DNA of 64,000 nucleotides from Terriglobia bacterium (GTDB taxonomy: Bacteria; Acidobacteriota; Terriglobia; Bryobacterales; UBA6623). Under the pieces are notes generated by a model. It saw only the letters and a list, made by a program, of their open reading frames with translations. It searched no databases and was not told the DNA's origin. Made by a program: the position numbers and the translations under genes. Shown piece by piece: positions 26,617-37,100 of the stretch (its first letter is position 1; every line of letters begins with the position of its first letter). The stretch spans positions 62,001 to 126,000 of the forward strand of contig VXMF01000037.1 of the NCBI GenBank assembly GCA_009841225.1. Reading direction: 5' to 3'.

Positions 26617-29426
26617 ATTCCCTATGCAAGGCAATCAGCTTGGCCGTCTTCGCAGCAACCTTAGCAGTGCTGCTCGCGCAGGGTCCGCCCGGCATCTCGA
26701 GGGTGCTGCCGGTTATGGCCGCACTCGATGCGGACGCGGACAACACGTTGTCTGAGGAAGAAATCGGCGCCGCTCCGGACGCGCTGCTCACTCTGGACAC
26801 CGATGGCAGCGGCAGCCTCACTCGAGACGAGCTCATGCCGCGATTCGGCGGCAATGCTGGCGGAGGCCGCGGCACTGGGCGCGAGGCTCGGCCCGGGGAT
26901 CCGGGCACGGGCCCAAGACCGGGCAGGGGCGGCCCTGTGGGCGTTCCGGGCATCCCACTGATAGCAGCCCTCGATCCGGACCGTGACGGGGAAATCAGGC
27001 CGGAAGAGATCCGACGGGCGACAGCGTCGCTGGCGACCCTGGATGCCGATGGTAGCGGCACCTTGACCGGTGACGAACTACTGCCTCGATTCGGCGGGCG
27101 CGGCGGCCCGGGCAGGGGCCAGGGCCGGCCTCCGATTGCGCTGCCCGTCGTGGATGTGCTCGACGCCAATGCTGATCGTGAGATCTCGGCTGCGGAGCTA
27201 GCGGCAGCCAGTTCGGCCCTGCGTTCACTGGACTCAAACGCCGACGGCCAGGTTAGCGAGAGCGAAATGCTGCCCCAAGGCGGCACCTTCGGCGGACGCC
27301 AGCGCGGGGGCCCACGAGGCCCCGGCGCCATGCTGGGCACACTCCCGCTTGTCGACGCGCTCGACAGCGACGGCAGCGGAGCGCTCGAACGGGCCGAGAT
27401 CGACAATGCGAGCGCAGCGCTGGCAACCCTCGACAGTGACGGGAGCGGCGCGCTCTCCGCAAGCGAATTCCTCCCAAGCCGCGGCGGCCGAGGGGGCGGC
27501 GGGCGCGGTTTCCGGGGCGGCCCGGGCGGTTTCGGAGAAGTCGCGGCGGAGCGCAAGCAGCCCCACGAGCTGACGCCTGACGAGGGAGCGGCCACGATTC
27601 CAGACCGGGCAACGTTCGAGAAATTCTCCTACCAAGGCGAGCAGGTCATGATCGATTCCGGACTCCGCGGCCTCGAATTCGTCAAGTTCGTGATCACCGA
27701 AGCCATCTCCGACGAGCCGCAGATGTACTTCATGAACACCGAGAACTTCCGCGCCCACCCGCAATTCATGCGCTCGGTCGGCCTCGGTTTCAGCGGGCGC
27801 GGCGGCCAGTCCGGCACGATGCGCGGCGTATTGGTGTTCCGCCCGCTGCTCACCGCGCCCAACGGCGACGCCGGGCTGTACACGTTCGAGTTCGAACCGA
27901 GGGACTCGTACCCGTTCGAGATGATCCGGCTCTCCCACGACCTCCTCACCGAGCACGCTCCGATCGTTGCCGGCCGGCTGGCGTACTACCCGCTACCTGC
28001 CGCTGTCGCTCGCTACGAGCAAGAGCGCGGGCAATATGAAGCCGCCGGCCTAGCGGTCTTCCGGGAGGAGGATCTGTTCGGGGACATCGCCTATCTCCCG
28101 CTCAACGCAGCCGAGGGCTTCGGCTACTTGCGGCTGATGTCGCCCGAGGACCGCCCGCGGGTGCGAGACGTGGTGCTCTACGAGAGCCTCCCCAACGAGA
28201 TGCCGCGCGTGGCCGGGATCATCACAAGCGTCCGGCAGACGCCGCTCTCTCACGTGAATCTGCGGGCCGTACAGGATGGCGTGCCGAACGCGTATATCAA
28301 GGGGGCATCTGAAAACCCGGAGATCGTTGGCTTGATCGGCAAGTACGTCCGCTACAGCGTCACTCCCGATGGCTACCAACTCCGCGAGGCAACCGTTCAG
28401 GAAGTTGAGGGCCACTTCGCCAAGCTGCGCCCGAGCCAAGCGCTCGTTCCAGAGCGCGACCTCGGCGTCAAGGAGATCCGCCCGCTGAGCGAGCTCGGCT
28501 TTGACGACGCTGCCAGCGTGGGCGTGAAGGCGGCCAATGTCGCCACCCTGGGCAGCCTGGGCTTCCCGGCAGGCGTAGTGCCGGAAGGATTCGCGATACC
28601 GTTCTCCTTCTACGACGGCTTCATGCGCCACAACGGTCTATACGAGCAGGCTGCGGCGATGTTCGCCGCGCCCGGCTTCGCAACCGACACCGGCGTTCGC
28701 GAAGAGGCGCTGCGGCAGTTCCGCAAGGCGGTCCGCGCCGGGGAAACGCCCGGCTGGATGCTGGCCGAGCTGCAGTCCATGCACGCGTGGTTCCCGGAGG
28801 GCCGCGCGATCCGCCTGCGCTCCAGCACCAACAACGAGGACCTGCCAGGCTTCAGCGGCGCCGGTTTGTACGACTCGTTCACGCATCACCCGGAGGAGGG
28901 CCACGTTTCCAAGTCCGTCAAGCAGGTCTACGCCAGCCTCTGGAATTTCCGCGCCTATGAAGAACGCGCATTCTTCCGCATCGATCACATGGCGGCCGCG
29001 ATGGGCGTATTGGTCCACCCGAACTATGCGGGCGAGCGCGCCAACGGAGTCGCGGTCACCGAGGACATCGTGTACCAGACCGGCGGGGACGGCCGGCCGC
29101 GAATGTACTATGTCAACACCCAAGTCGGCGAGGACCTGGTCACGAACCCGGAAGGCGAGTCGATCCCGGAAGAATTGCTGCTCAGCACCCGCGGGGCCCG
29201 GGACGACCGATTCATTCGCAGTTCCAACCGAACCGCTGACGGGGGCGTGATCCTCAACGACGAGCACCGCAACGAGCTGCGCGCCTACCTGCGCACTGTG
29301 CAGGGCAGGTTCCGCGATCTGTACGAAGTGTCCGCCAATGAGCGGTTCGCCATGGAGATCGAGTTCAAGATCACTTCCGACGGGCGGCTGGCTGTCAAGC
29401 AAGCGCGTCCGTGGGTCTTTCACTGA
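26613..29426 (+). CDS. Secreted EF-hand repeat protein fused to a GWD/PPDK-like dikinase module
   Basis: This 937-aa protein starts with a signal peptide (SLCKAISLAVFAATLAVLLA). Residues 39-285 hold eight 12-residue calcium loops in four pairs, starting at 39/62, 121/144, 184/207 and 251/274, with Gly/Arg-rich linkers. Residues about 300-520 are an unassigned domain. A PEP-utiliser-like swivel follows, with probable phospho-His547 in TPLSHVNLRAVQDGVPNA. From about residue 625 an ATP-grasp domain of the PEP-synthase/glucan-water-dikinase type runs to the end (VGVKAANVATLGSLG; RLRSSTNNEDLPGFSGAGLY; closing VKQARPW). The order His-domain then ATP domain is that of glucan water dikinase. Export of an ATP-using enzyme is odd. 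The ATG overlaps the DUF4956 stop. Confidence 0.85.
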   Translation: MNSLCKAISLAVFAATLAVLLAQGPPGISRVLPVMAALDADADNTLSEEEIGAAPDALLTLDTDGSGSLTRDELMPRFGGNAGGGRGTGREARPGDPGTGPRPGRGGPVGVPGIPLIAALDPDRDGEIRPEEIRRATASLATLDADGSGTLTGDELLPRFGGRGGPGRGQGRPPIALPVVDVLDANADREISAAELAAASSALRSLDSNADGQVSESEMLPQGGTFGGRQRGGPRGPGAMLGTLPLVDALDSDGSGALERAEIDNASAALATLDSDGSGALSASEFLPSRGGRGGGGRGFRGGPGGFGEVAAERKQPHELTPDEGAATIPDRATFEKFSYQGEQVMIDSGLRGLEFVKFVITEAISDEPQMYFMNTENFRAHPQFMRSVGLGFSGRGGQSGTMRGVLVFRPLLTAPNGDAGLYTFEFEPRDSYPFEMIRLSHDLLTEHAPIVAGRLAYYPLPAAVARYEQERGQYEAAGLAVFREEDLFGDIAYLPLNAAEGFGYLRLMSPEDRPRVRDVVLYESLPNEMPRVAGIITSVRQTPLSHVNLRAVQDGVPNAYIKGASENPEIVGLIGKYVRYSVTPDGYQLREATVQEVEGHFAKLRPSQALVPERDLGVKEIRPLSELGFDDAASVGVKAANVATLGSLGFPAGVVPEGFAIPFSFYDGFMRHNGLYEQAAAMFAAPGFATDTGVREEALRQFRKAVRAGETPGWMLAELQSMHAWFPEGRAIRLRSSTNNEDLPGFSGAGLYDSFTHHPEEGHVSKSVKQVYASLWNFRAYEERAFFRIDHMAAAMGVLVHPNYAGERANGVAVTEDIVYQTGGDGRPRMYYVNTQVGEDLVTNPEGESIPEELLLSTRGARDDRFIRSSNRTADGGVILNDEHRNELRAYLRTVQGRFRDLYEVSANERFAMEIEFKITSDGRLAVKQARPWVFH

Positions 29427-29447
29427 CGCCTGTGCGCAGGCGAGAGC

Positions 29448-30083
29448 CTACTCCGCCAGGCAAGCATCGATGTCGGCGGCGGCGATGCCACCCTGCTTGA
29501 TCAGGCGCCACTGCAACGCCGTGATATCGATGGTGGTCGACGCCGGTCCCTCGATGATCCCGCCATCGACGATCAAGCTGATGCGACCGTCCATGGTTCC
29601 GAGCACCTCAAAGCCGCCGCGACACGTGGGCTTGCCTGACACGTTTGCGCTAGTGGCGATCAGAGGCGTGCCGAATTCAGCCACTAGCCGCTTCGCCAGC
29701 GCAGATGCCGGGCGGCGAAGGGCCAGCCGGCCCGTGTTGCCGGTGACGCGCAGCGGCACCTTGGAAGACGCTGGCACGATCACAGTCAGCAGCCCCGGCC
29801 AGAAGCGCCGCGCCAGCAGGTAGAAGCTCGACGGCAATTCGCCGGCGTACTCCACGGCCATCGCGACCGAGTCGACAAGCAGCGGTAGCGAGCGATGGGC
29901 CTCGCGTCCCTTCGCCTCAAATACCTTCGCCACGGCGTTGAGATTCAGCGGATCGGCCACCAGCACGTACAGCGCGTCGCTCGGAATCGCGATCACTTCC
30001 CCGTAGCGGACCGCACTGACCGCCGCTTCCACCACGGCATCGTCCGGATCCTCGGCCGAGGTTTCAATCAAGTGGGTAGTCAA
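29448..30083 (-). CDS. tsaC: L-threonylcarbamoyladenylate synthase (TsaC/Sua5/YrdC family)
   Basis: This is a 211-aa YrdC-domain enzyme, without the Sua5 C-terminal domain, that makes threonylcarbamoyl-AMP for t6A37 in tRNAs. Family motifs are YGEVIAIPSDALYVLVADP (the usual PTDT is PSDA here), KGREAHRSLPLLVDS (KxR/SxN region), FWPGLLTVIVPAS, RLALRRPAS, and the closing TPLIATSANVSGKPTC. The longest start is TTG. It is convergent with the dikinase gene, 21 bases apart, and divergent from a TonB receptor gene. It is a housekeeping gene. Confidence 0.9.
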   Translation of the reverse strand: MTTHLIETSAEDPDDAVVEAAVSAVRYGEVIAIPSDALYVLVADPLNLNAVAKVFEAKGREAHRSLPLLVDSVAMAVEYAGELPSSFYLLARRFWPGLLTVIVPASSKVPLRVTGNTGRLALRRPASALAKRLVAEFGTPLIATSANVSGKPTCRGGFEVLGTMDGRISLIVDGGIIEGPASTTIDITALQWRLIKQGGIAAADIDACLAE

Positions 30084-30447
30084 TCGAAAGTCTCACCCCG
30101 TCTGCGAGCGCGGCCGCGAACAGAGCCCGACCGCTTCGGGGTCTGTGGCAACGCCGTACCCTCCACGACACCGACGCCACTTTCTGATTTAAGCAAACAG
30201 TGGATCGATTTGGTGATGAATTGCGTATTGGTAGCTGGGTTGGGGACACTCGTCGCGGCGATCAGGGACTTGTAAGAGTGAGGTTGGCGAGAATACTGTC
30301 AGCGTTCATTCACAAACCCATCTCGTTCACCTACGATGAGTACCTAATCGCGTACGGGGTTGGATTCCGCTCACCGCGATGGACTATGGGGTTCGTCCGA
30401 TGTAACTGTCGTGATGCGATCCCGGCAACAGCAAAGGGGGACTCAAA
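30084..30447. other. Upstream region of a TonB-dependent receptor
   Basis: These 364 bases between divergent genes are lower in GC than the neighbours. I see no RNA gene or coding sequence. They end in AAAGGGGG, the ribosome site of the receptor. Confidence 0.5.
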
Positions 30448-33400
30448 ATGCGCTTGGCGTCGATTCTTCTGACAAGCATTCTGTTGGTCTGCACCGGGGC
30501 ATTCGCCCAGCAAGACCAAGGCAACATCACCGGCACGATCACCGATTCCACGGGAGCGGTGATCCCCGGGGCAAGCATCACGGCGCGCGAGATCAGCACC
30601 AACGTGACGCTGATGTCGTCGTCGAACGAGGGCGGCGTCTACGTGGTCGGGCCGCTCAAGATCGGCACCTACGAAATCTCGGTCGAGTCGGACGGCTTCA
30701 AGAGGTCCGTGCGTGCGGGAGTGGAGATTCACGCCGGCGACCGCATCGGCCTCAACTTCGAGCTGGAAGTCGGCGATCTGGTGGAAGTGGTCACGGTCGA
30801 GGGCACCACGCCGGTGCTCAAGACCGAGAACGCCACGCTGGACTACACGGTCGAGCGCAAGCAGCTGGAGGACTTCCCGCTCAACGGCCGCAGCTACCAA
30901 TCGCTCGGACTGCTCAGCGCGGGCGTCGCCCCGGAAATCGGCGGCCGCGACCGCGGGCCGCTGGGCACGTCATCGTTCGGCAACGGGCTGAGCGTGAACG
31001 GCCAGCCGGCCCTGCAGAACAACTATCTGATCGACGGCGTTGACAACAACTCGACCGTGATGGGCCTGCAGGACCGCAAGTCCCAAGCAGTCATTCCCTC
31101 GCTCGACGCCGTGCAGGAGATGAAGGTCCAGACCTCGAACTACTCCGCCGAGTATGGGCGCAACGCCGGAGGCGTGATCATGGTCTCGATTCGCGGCGGC
31201 ACCAACGAGTTCCACGGTAGCGCGTACGAGTTCATCCGCAACGACGTCTTCGACGCGCGGCCGGCGTTCGGGCGTAACGACCGCGACGGCGATGGCAAGG
31301 CCGATCCGGCCGTGCTGCGCCAGAACCAGTGGGGCGGCACCTTCGGCGGCCCGATCGTCAAGAACAAGGCATTCTTCTTCGGCAGCGTGGAGACTTGGAA
31401 CGTCAGGCGCGCGCAGAGCGACCTAGTGGTCGTGCCGACGGCGCTGGAGCGCGCAGGCGACTTCAGCCAGACGGCGGGGCTGGCCAGGCTGCTCGACCCC
31501 AACACCTCCTCCGTGCCGGCAGAGCGGGGAGAATTCCCGAACAAGACGATTCCCGCCAACTTCGCCATGCGCGACCCGGTCGGCGTCGCCTTGGCGGATC
31601 TTTACCCGGCGCCAAACCTGTCCGACCCCGCCACTCGCAACAACTTCACCAGCGGCGAGCCGTGGATGACCGACCGCGTGCAGTACGACTTCCGCTACGA
31701 CCAGACCGCCTCGGCGAAGGACAGTCTCTTCGTGCGCTACAGCATGTACACGTTCGACCAGAATCGCGGCGCGCCGCTGCCGGGCATCGCGCGCGGCGGG
31801 GTGGGCAACGACCGCGCCCGCGACGACAACGGAGGCTCGCACTTGGTGATCTCGGAAACGCATGTGTTCAATCCCTTCGTCATCAACGAATTCCGCTTCG
31901 GGCGCAAATTCTTGGGCGTGAACAAGGACATCGATTCCAACGTGCCGCTGGCCGACCTCGCCCAGCAGTACGGGCTGCGCGGCGTGGACACGTCTGACAA
32001 CATCAACGGACTGCCCCGCTTCGCGATGGCCGGGAACTTGCCCTTCATCGGCTTGGGAGGCTCGGGCTTCCAGCCCAACATCAAGGACACCTGGACCTAT
32101 CAGTGGATGAACAACCTCACCGTGATCCGAGGCAACCACAGCATCAAGTTCGGAGCGGACATTCGCTATGACCGCACGAACATCGAGGGCTCGCAGAACG
32201 CTCGCGGCATCTTTAACTTCAACGGCAAGTTCAGCGGCATCAGCATGGCCGACTTCCTGCTGGGCTGGATCAACAACGCCACCAAGAGCACCCAGGTGCT
32301 CAGTGACCAGCTCTTCCGCAGCTACATGTTCTTCGTCCAAGACGATTGGAAGGTCACGCCGAGCCTGACGTTGAACTTGGGAGTGCGCTACGAATTGACC
32401 TCGCCGTGGTTCGCTGAAGACAACCGCATGAACAAGCTGTCGATCGATCCCGACACCTACGGCCAGACGATCACGGCGGGTGAGTTCGGCGACAGCTGGT
32501 CCCACCGCGCTTTGGTCAACACCGACGCCAACAACTGGGCTCCGCGGGTCGGGTTCGCGTGGCAGCCTGCCCAGCGCTGGACTTTCCGCGGCGGGGCGGG
32601 GGTGTTCTACGGCGGCCAGCAAGGGCTGGGAGCGTCCGGGCGCATGCTAGCGAACTTCCCGTTCGTCGCGCAGGTTCAGCGCACCTCGGGCCGGGCGGCA
32701 CCGGCATTCTTGCTACGCGATGGTTTCCCGGCGGACTTCCTAGGAGACCTAAGCGATGCCGACAATCGGCCGCGCAACCTCAGTTTGCAGCACTGGTCGA
32801 CGCATTTTCCCATGCCGACGACCTACCAGTGGAACTTCAGCGTCCAGCGGCAACTCGCGAACAACCTCGGCCTGACCGTTGCCTATGTCGGCTCGTCGTC
32901 GAATTTCCTGCTGAGCGCCTATAACGAGAACGCGGCGACACGCGGGGACCCGGGCACCGAGGCCTCGCGGCGCAAGCACTTCGAGGATGTCGGCAATCTG
33001 GTCTACAGGACCCCGTACGGCTCGGCGAATTACAACGGCCTCAACACCACCCTCGCCAAGCGCTTCTCCGGGGGCAACTTGTGGACCATCGCCTACACCT
33101 GGGCGCACGGCATCGGCAACACTCCGGAACAGTTCGTGGGCGGCGAGACCGGCGTGCAGGATCCGACCTGCTTCTCGTGCCAGCGCGGCTCGAACTCCAG
33201 CGACGTGCGGCAGCGCCTCGCCACAAGCTACGTGGTGGAACTGCCCTTCGGCCGGGGCAAGCGGCTGCTGGACAGGGGCGGAGCGGTCAACGCGATCTTC
33301 GGCGGCTGGCAGCTGACCGGCCTGCTACAGGCGCAAACCGGCCAGTACTACAACGTCACCCTGCCGAACGCCTTTAGCAACCTAGGTACTCGCGTGGGCA

Positions 33401-33756
33401 CCTGGAGGCCGGACGTGATCGGCGAGCACCGCGTGTCGAACCCCGGGCCGGACAAGTGGTATGAGCGCACCGCCTTCGAGATTCCGCGGGACGCGAACGG
33501 CGTGCCGGACTTCGGCAACGTGGGCCGCAACACCATGCAAGAGGACGGCATCTTCAACTGGGACATCGGGCTGCAGAAATCCTTCTACCCGACCGAGGGT
33601 ACCGAGGTGCAGTTCCGCTACGAGGTGTTCAACCTGACCAACCACCCGAGCTTCGCAGTGCCGAACCGAAACGTCCGCTCGCCGGCCGGCGGCACGATCC
33701 GCAACACGAATACGACACCGCGACAGATGCAGTTCAGTCTGCGCATCGTCTTCTAA
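30448..33756 (+). CDS. TonB-dependent receptor with carboxypeptidase-regulatory-like domain (Oar-like)
   Basis: This 1102-aa outer-membrane receptor has a signal peptide (LASILLTSILLVCTGAFA). A CarboxypepD_reg-like beta-sandwich follows at about 25-110 (GNITGTITDSTGAVIPGASI), then a plug (about 125-245; FPLNGRSYQSLGLLSAG, YSAEYGRNAGGVIMVSIRGG), and a long barrel ending in an aromatic-terminated strand (RQMQFSLRIVF). This architecture expands greatly in Acidobacteria and is thought to import large glycans or peptides using TonB/ExbBD. ATG and ribosome site are clear. A perfect GC hairpin follows the stop codon. It is monocistronic; no cognate binding lipoprotein is adjacent. Confidence 0.93.
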   Translation: MRLASILLTSILLVCTGAFAQQDQGNITGTITDSTGAVIPGASITAREISTNVTLMSSSNEGGVYVVGPLKIGTYEISVESDGFKRSVRAGVEIHAGDRIGLNFELEVGDLVEVVTVEGTTPVLKTENATLDYTVERKQLEDFPLNGRSYQSLGLLSAGVAPEIGGRDRGPLGTSSFGNGLSVNGQPALQNNYLIDGVDNNSTVMGLQDRKSQAVIPSLDAVQEMKVQTSNYSAEYGRNAGGVIMVSIRGGTNEFHGSAYEFIRNDVFDARPAFGRNDRDGDGKADPAVLRQNQWGGTFGGPIVKNKAFFFGSVETWNVRRAQSDLVVVPTALERAGDFSQTAGLARLLDPNTSSVPAERGEFPNKTIPANFAMRDPVGVALADLYPAPNLSDPATRNNFTSGEPWMTDRVQYDFRYDQTASAKDSLFVRYSMYTFDQNRGAPLPGIARGGVGNDRARDDNGGSHLVISETHVFNPFVINEFRFGRKFLGVNKDIDSNVPLADLAQQYGLRGVDTSDNINGLPRFAMAGNLPFIGLGGSGFQPNIKDTWTYQWMNNLTVIRGNHSIKFGADIRYDRTNIEGSQNARGIFNFNGKFSGISMADFLLGWINNATKSTQVLSDQLFRSYMFFVQDDWKVTPSLTLNLGVRYELTSPWFAEDNRMNKLSIDPDTYGQTITAGEFGDSWSHRALVNTDANNWAPRVGFAWQPAQRWTFRGGAGVFYGGQQGLGASGRMLANFPFVAQVQRTSGRAAPAFLLRDGFPADFLGDLSDADNRPRNLSLQHWSTHFPMPTTYQWNFSVQRQLANNLGLTVAYVGSSSNFLLSAYNENAATRGDPGTEASRRKHFEDVGNLVYRTPYGSANYNGLNTTLAKRFSGGNLWTIAYTWAHGIGNTPEQFVGGETGVQDPTCFSCQRGSNSSDVRQRLATSYVVELPFGRGKRLLDRGGAVNAIFGGWQLTGLLQAQTGQYYNVTLPNAFSNLGTRVGTWRPDVIGEHRVSNPGPDKWYERTAFEIPRDANGVPDFGNVGRNTMQEDGIFNWDIGLQKSFYPTEGTEVQFRYEVFNLTNHPSFAVPNRNVRSPAGGTIRNTNTTPRQMQFSLRIVF

Positions 33757-33774
33757 CGTCGCGAGGCAGCCTAC

Positions 33775-33803
33775 GCGGGCGGGCCGCGCAACGGCCCGCC
33801 CGC
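33775..33803 (+). terminator. Strong hairpin after the TonB receptor
   Basis: A perfect 12-bp stem (GCGGGCGGGCCG and its complement) with a 5-base loop CGCAA begins 19 bases after the receptor stop. It lacks a T-run, as is common for terminators in GC-rich genomes. Confidence 0.7.
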
Positions 33804-34143
33804 CAATTCCCACTCCGAGGCAGAGCGGAAGGTTCCGCACCTTGAACCAGTCACGCATGCAGCAGGCGTGCGTTGATCAATAGTAGTCTCGATAGACCTC
33901 CCGATCGAGATTCGCCCACGGTTCGTTCATGAGCATCACTACTTATGTACGAAGTCTGGCAAGCGTTGCCTGTCACCACCAGCGGTGTCTTGAATCCAAC
34001 TGGGCCGTAGCACTTCGCCAAGAACATCCTCATGAGCGACACAGCGATGGCTAAAGATGCGGGTCGCCTTCACACACCACGTCGGGGTGCGATATCCCGC
34101 CGGTCAGTGGCCGGATGCGACAATGGCTCGTTCCCCGAACTAG
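33804..34143. other. Left flank of the nuclease/defence island, no gene seen
   Basis: These 340 bases are less GC-rich than the receptor gene. They contain only a short minus-strand frame (33851-34042) that I cannot connect to any family. I looked for a tRNA or flanking repeat that could mark an island junction and found none. Confidence 0.45.
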
Positions 34144-37100
34144 GTGGCATCTTCCGCAATGAATGGAACTATCCCGAAGTTAACGGTGGCAGTGGAAGCT
34201 TACTTCACTGACCTGCGACGAATCCGGGCGTCTGGCGGCGCAACCGGGGAGCGGTCGTTGTATGGGCCACTGTCGAATCTCTTGACAGCGGTCGGCGCGG
34301 CGCTCGGGCCGAAGGTATTCTGCGTCCAAGAACTGGCCGATCAGGGAGCCGGCCATCCTGATTTCGGGCTCTACACAGCTGGGCAGGTGCAGAAGGGTAT
34401 GCCGCGCAAGGCTCAGGCACCGGAGCGCGGCGTGGTAGAGGTGAAATCCCAACAGGACGATGCATGGCTCACCGCCGACAGCGAACAGACCGTCCGCTAC
34501 TGGGAGCGCTATCGGCTGGTGCTGGTGACGAATACCCGCGACTTCGTGCTGGTGGGTACGAACACAGACGGCAAGCGGACCAAGCTGGAAGCCTTCCGGC
34601 TCGCCGACAGCGAGGTGGAGTTCCACCAACGCTTGGAGAAGCCCCGGGCATTCGCACAAGAAGTTGGGGCGAGCCTAGGAGAATATCTCGCACGCGCCCT
34701 ATCTCACAGGACGGCACTGGCAGATCCGAAGGATCTCGCGTGGCTGCTCGCTTCGTACGCACGGGACAGCCTCGCACGCGTCGAGGCAGCGGGCGGCGCA
34801 CCGCAGTTGTCTGCTGTGCGCTCGGCACTTGAGGCCGGGCTCGGCATCGAGTTCGAGGGGGAACGAGGTCGGCGCTTCTTCAGCTCGACACTGGTGCAAA
34901 CGCTGTTCTACGGAATCTTCTCCGCTTGGGTGCTGTGGGCGCGGACGGACGCCGCCAAGCCCGGGCCAGGACCGCTGTTCAGCGACAGCGGCCACGACGC
35001 TCGCTTCCGCTGGCGCGAAGCTGTCTGGCATCTCCGCGCACCTGTGCTCCGAGCGCTATTTCGGCAGATCGCCGATCCGGGCCACTTGCATCCGCTGGGG
35101 CTGACAGAAGTACTGGACTGGACGGCGGCCGCTCTGGACCGGGTGGATCGCCCCTCGTTTTTTGCCCGCTTCAACGAAGGTGAGGCGGTGCCTTACTTCT
35201 ACGAACCATTCCTCGAAGCGTTCGACCCCGCCCTGCGGAAGCAACTCGGTGTCTGGTACACGCCCTCGGCGGTAGTGCGCTATATGGTGGCCCGCGTGGA
35301 CCGGGCACTTAGGCACGACCTTGGCATCGCCGACGGGCTGGCATCGGAGAGCGTGTATGTGCTCGACCCTTGCTGCGGTACTGGAGCCTATCTGGCGGAA
35401 GTGCTGCGCCGGATCGCAGCCAATCTCGAGGGCCGCGGTCTAGGAGCGCTGACCGGTTCGCGCATCAAGCAGGCGGCGATGGAGAGGGTGTTCGGTTTCG
35501 AGATCATGCCAGCCCCGCTTGTAGTTGCCCACCTTCAGGTCGGCTTGACCATGCAAGATCTCGATGCGCCCTTAGCCGACGACGGAACGGAGCGCGCGGG
35601 CGTATACCTCACGAACGCGCTGACGGGTTGGGAAGCCGGCTCGAACATCCGAATACCCTTCCCTGAGCTTGCAGAGGAGCGCGAGCACGCGGCGCACGTG
35701 AAGCGCGAAGTGCCGATCCTCGTGATCCTCGGCAATCCGCCCTACAACGGCTTTGCGGGCGTGGCGGTGGACGAGGAACGGGAACGTTCCGATGCATACC
35801 GGACAACCAAACACGTGCGTCGACCTGAGGGACAGGGGTTGAACGACCTCTATATCCGCTTCTTCCGAATGGCGGAGCGGCGGATCGCGGAGACAACCGG
35901 CCAGGGCGTTGTCTGCTTCATCTCCAACTATTCCTGGCTGGACGGGCTGTCGTTCACAGGGATGCGGGAACGGTATCTCGAGGCGTTCGATGCAGTCCGC
36001 ATTGACTGTCTGAACGGTGACAAGTACAAGACGGGCAAGGTCGCGCCAGACGGCTCGGCCGACCCGAGCATCTTCTCCACCGAAAGCGATCCTGTTGGCA
36101 TCCAAGTCGGCACTGCCATCACAACGCTGATCCGCAAGGCCGACCATGAGCCCGTCAGGGAGATCGGCTTCCGGAATTTGTGGGGGCAGGCCAAGCCGGA
36201 GGCACTGACATCAACAGCGGAGTGCGAACCGGATGCACTTTACGAGGGCATCAAGCCTGTTCTGCCGCTCGGACTCCCATTCGTTCGAACCGCAGTAAGT
36301 GAAGGATGGTTCGACTGGCCAACGTTGCCCGACCTGTTGCCGGTATCGTTCCCAGGTGTCCAAAGCGGTCGCGACGGGTTCCTCGTCGATGTCGACCTCG
36401 ACCGACTCCGGGGGCGCATCGGCACGTACTTCGACCCAGCAGTGAGCCACGAGGAGGTCGCTCGACGCTATCCGGGAGTGATGAAGAATACCGCACGGTT
36501 CAGCGCTCGCTCGACGCGCGACACGCTGATGGCACGCGGGGGACCAGACGACACCGGTTTTGTCCGGTTTGCCTACCGGCCGTTCGACACGCGCTGGCTC
36601 TACTGGGAGCGCGATACGAAACTCCTAGACGAAAAGCGCGCCGACTACAAGCCGCATGTCATTGAGGGGAACCTATGGTTGTCGGCCGCACAGCATCTGA
36701 GGAAGGGCGCTGATGAACCGCAAACGTGTTTCACTGACATTTTGGGTTGCCGACATTTGATCGAGCGCGGTGCGTTGGTGTTTCCCGCATGGCTCAGTAA
36801 CAATAGCTTAGGAACTGGACGGACCGACAGAACGCGCCGCCCAAATCTCTCTCCGATGGCTCTGCGCTATTTGGACGGTCTAGGGCTGGGCGTCGAAGAT
36901 CTTTTCCACCACATTCTCGCCACGTTGCACGATCCTGCTTACCGCACCGCCAATGCCGGAGCGCTACGCATGGGATGGCCGCGCATTCCACTGCCAAACT
37001 GGGGAAACGATGACGATGAAGACGCGATGGCGACACTCGTCCCCTCGGCGGCACGGGGGCGCGAGCTTGCAAGCCTCCTCGACCCCAAGACACCGGTCCC

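Noticed and set aside
33851..34042. 63-codon minus-strand frame at the left edge of the island
   Set aside because: I could not connect it to any family, and it has no ribosome site or neighbour logic. A transposase remnant was considered but not supported.
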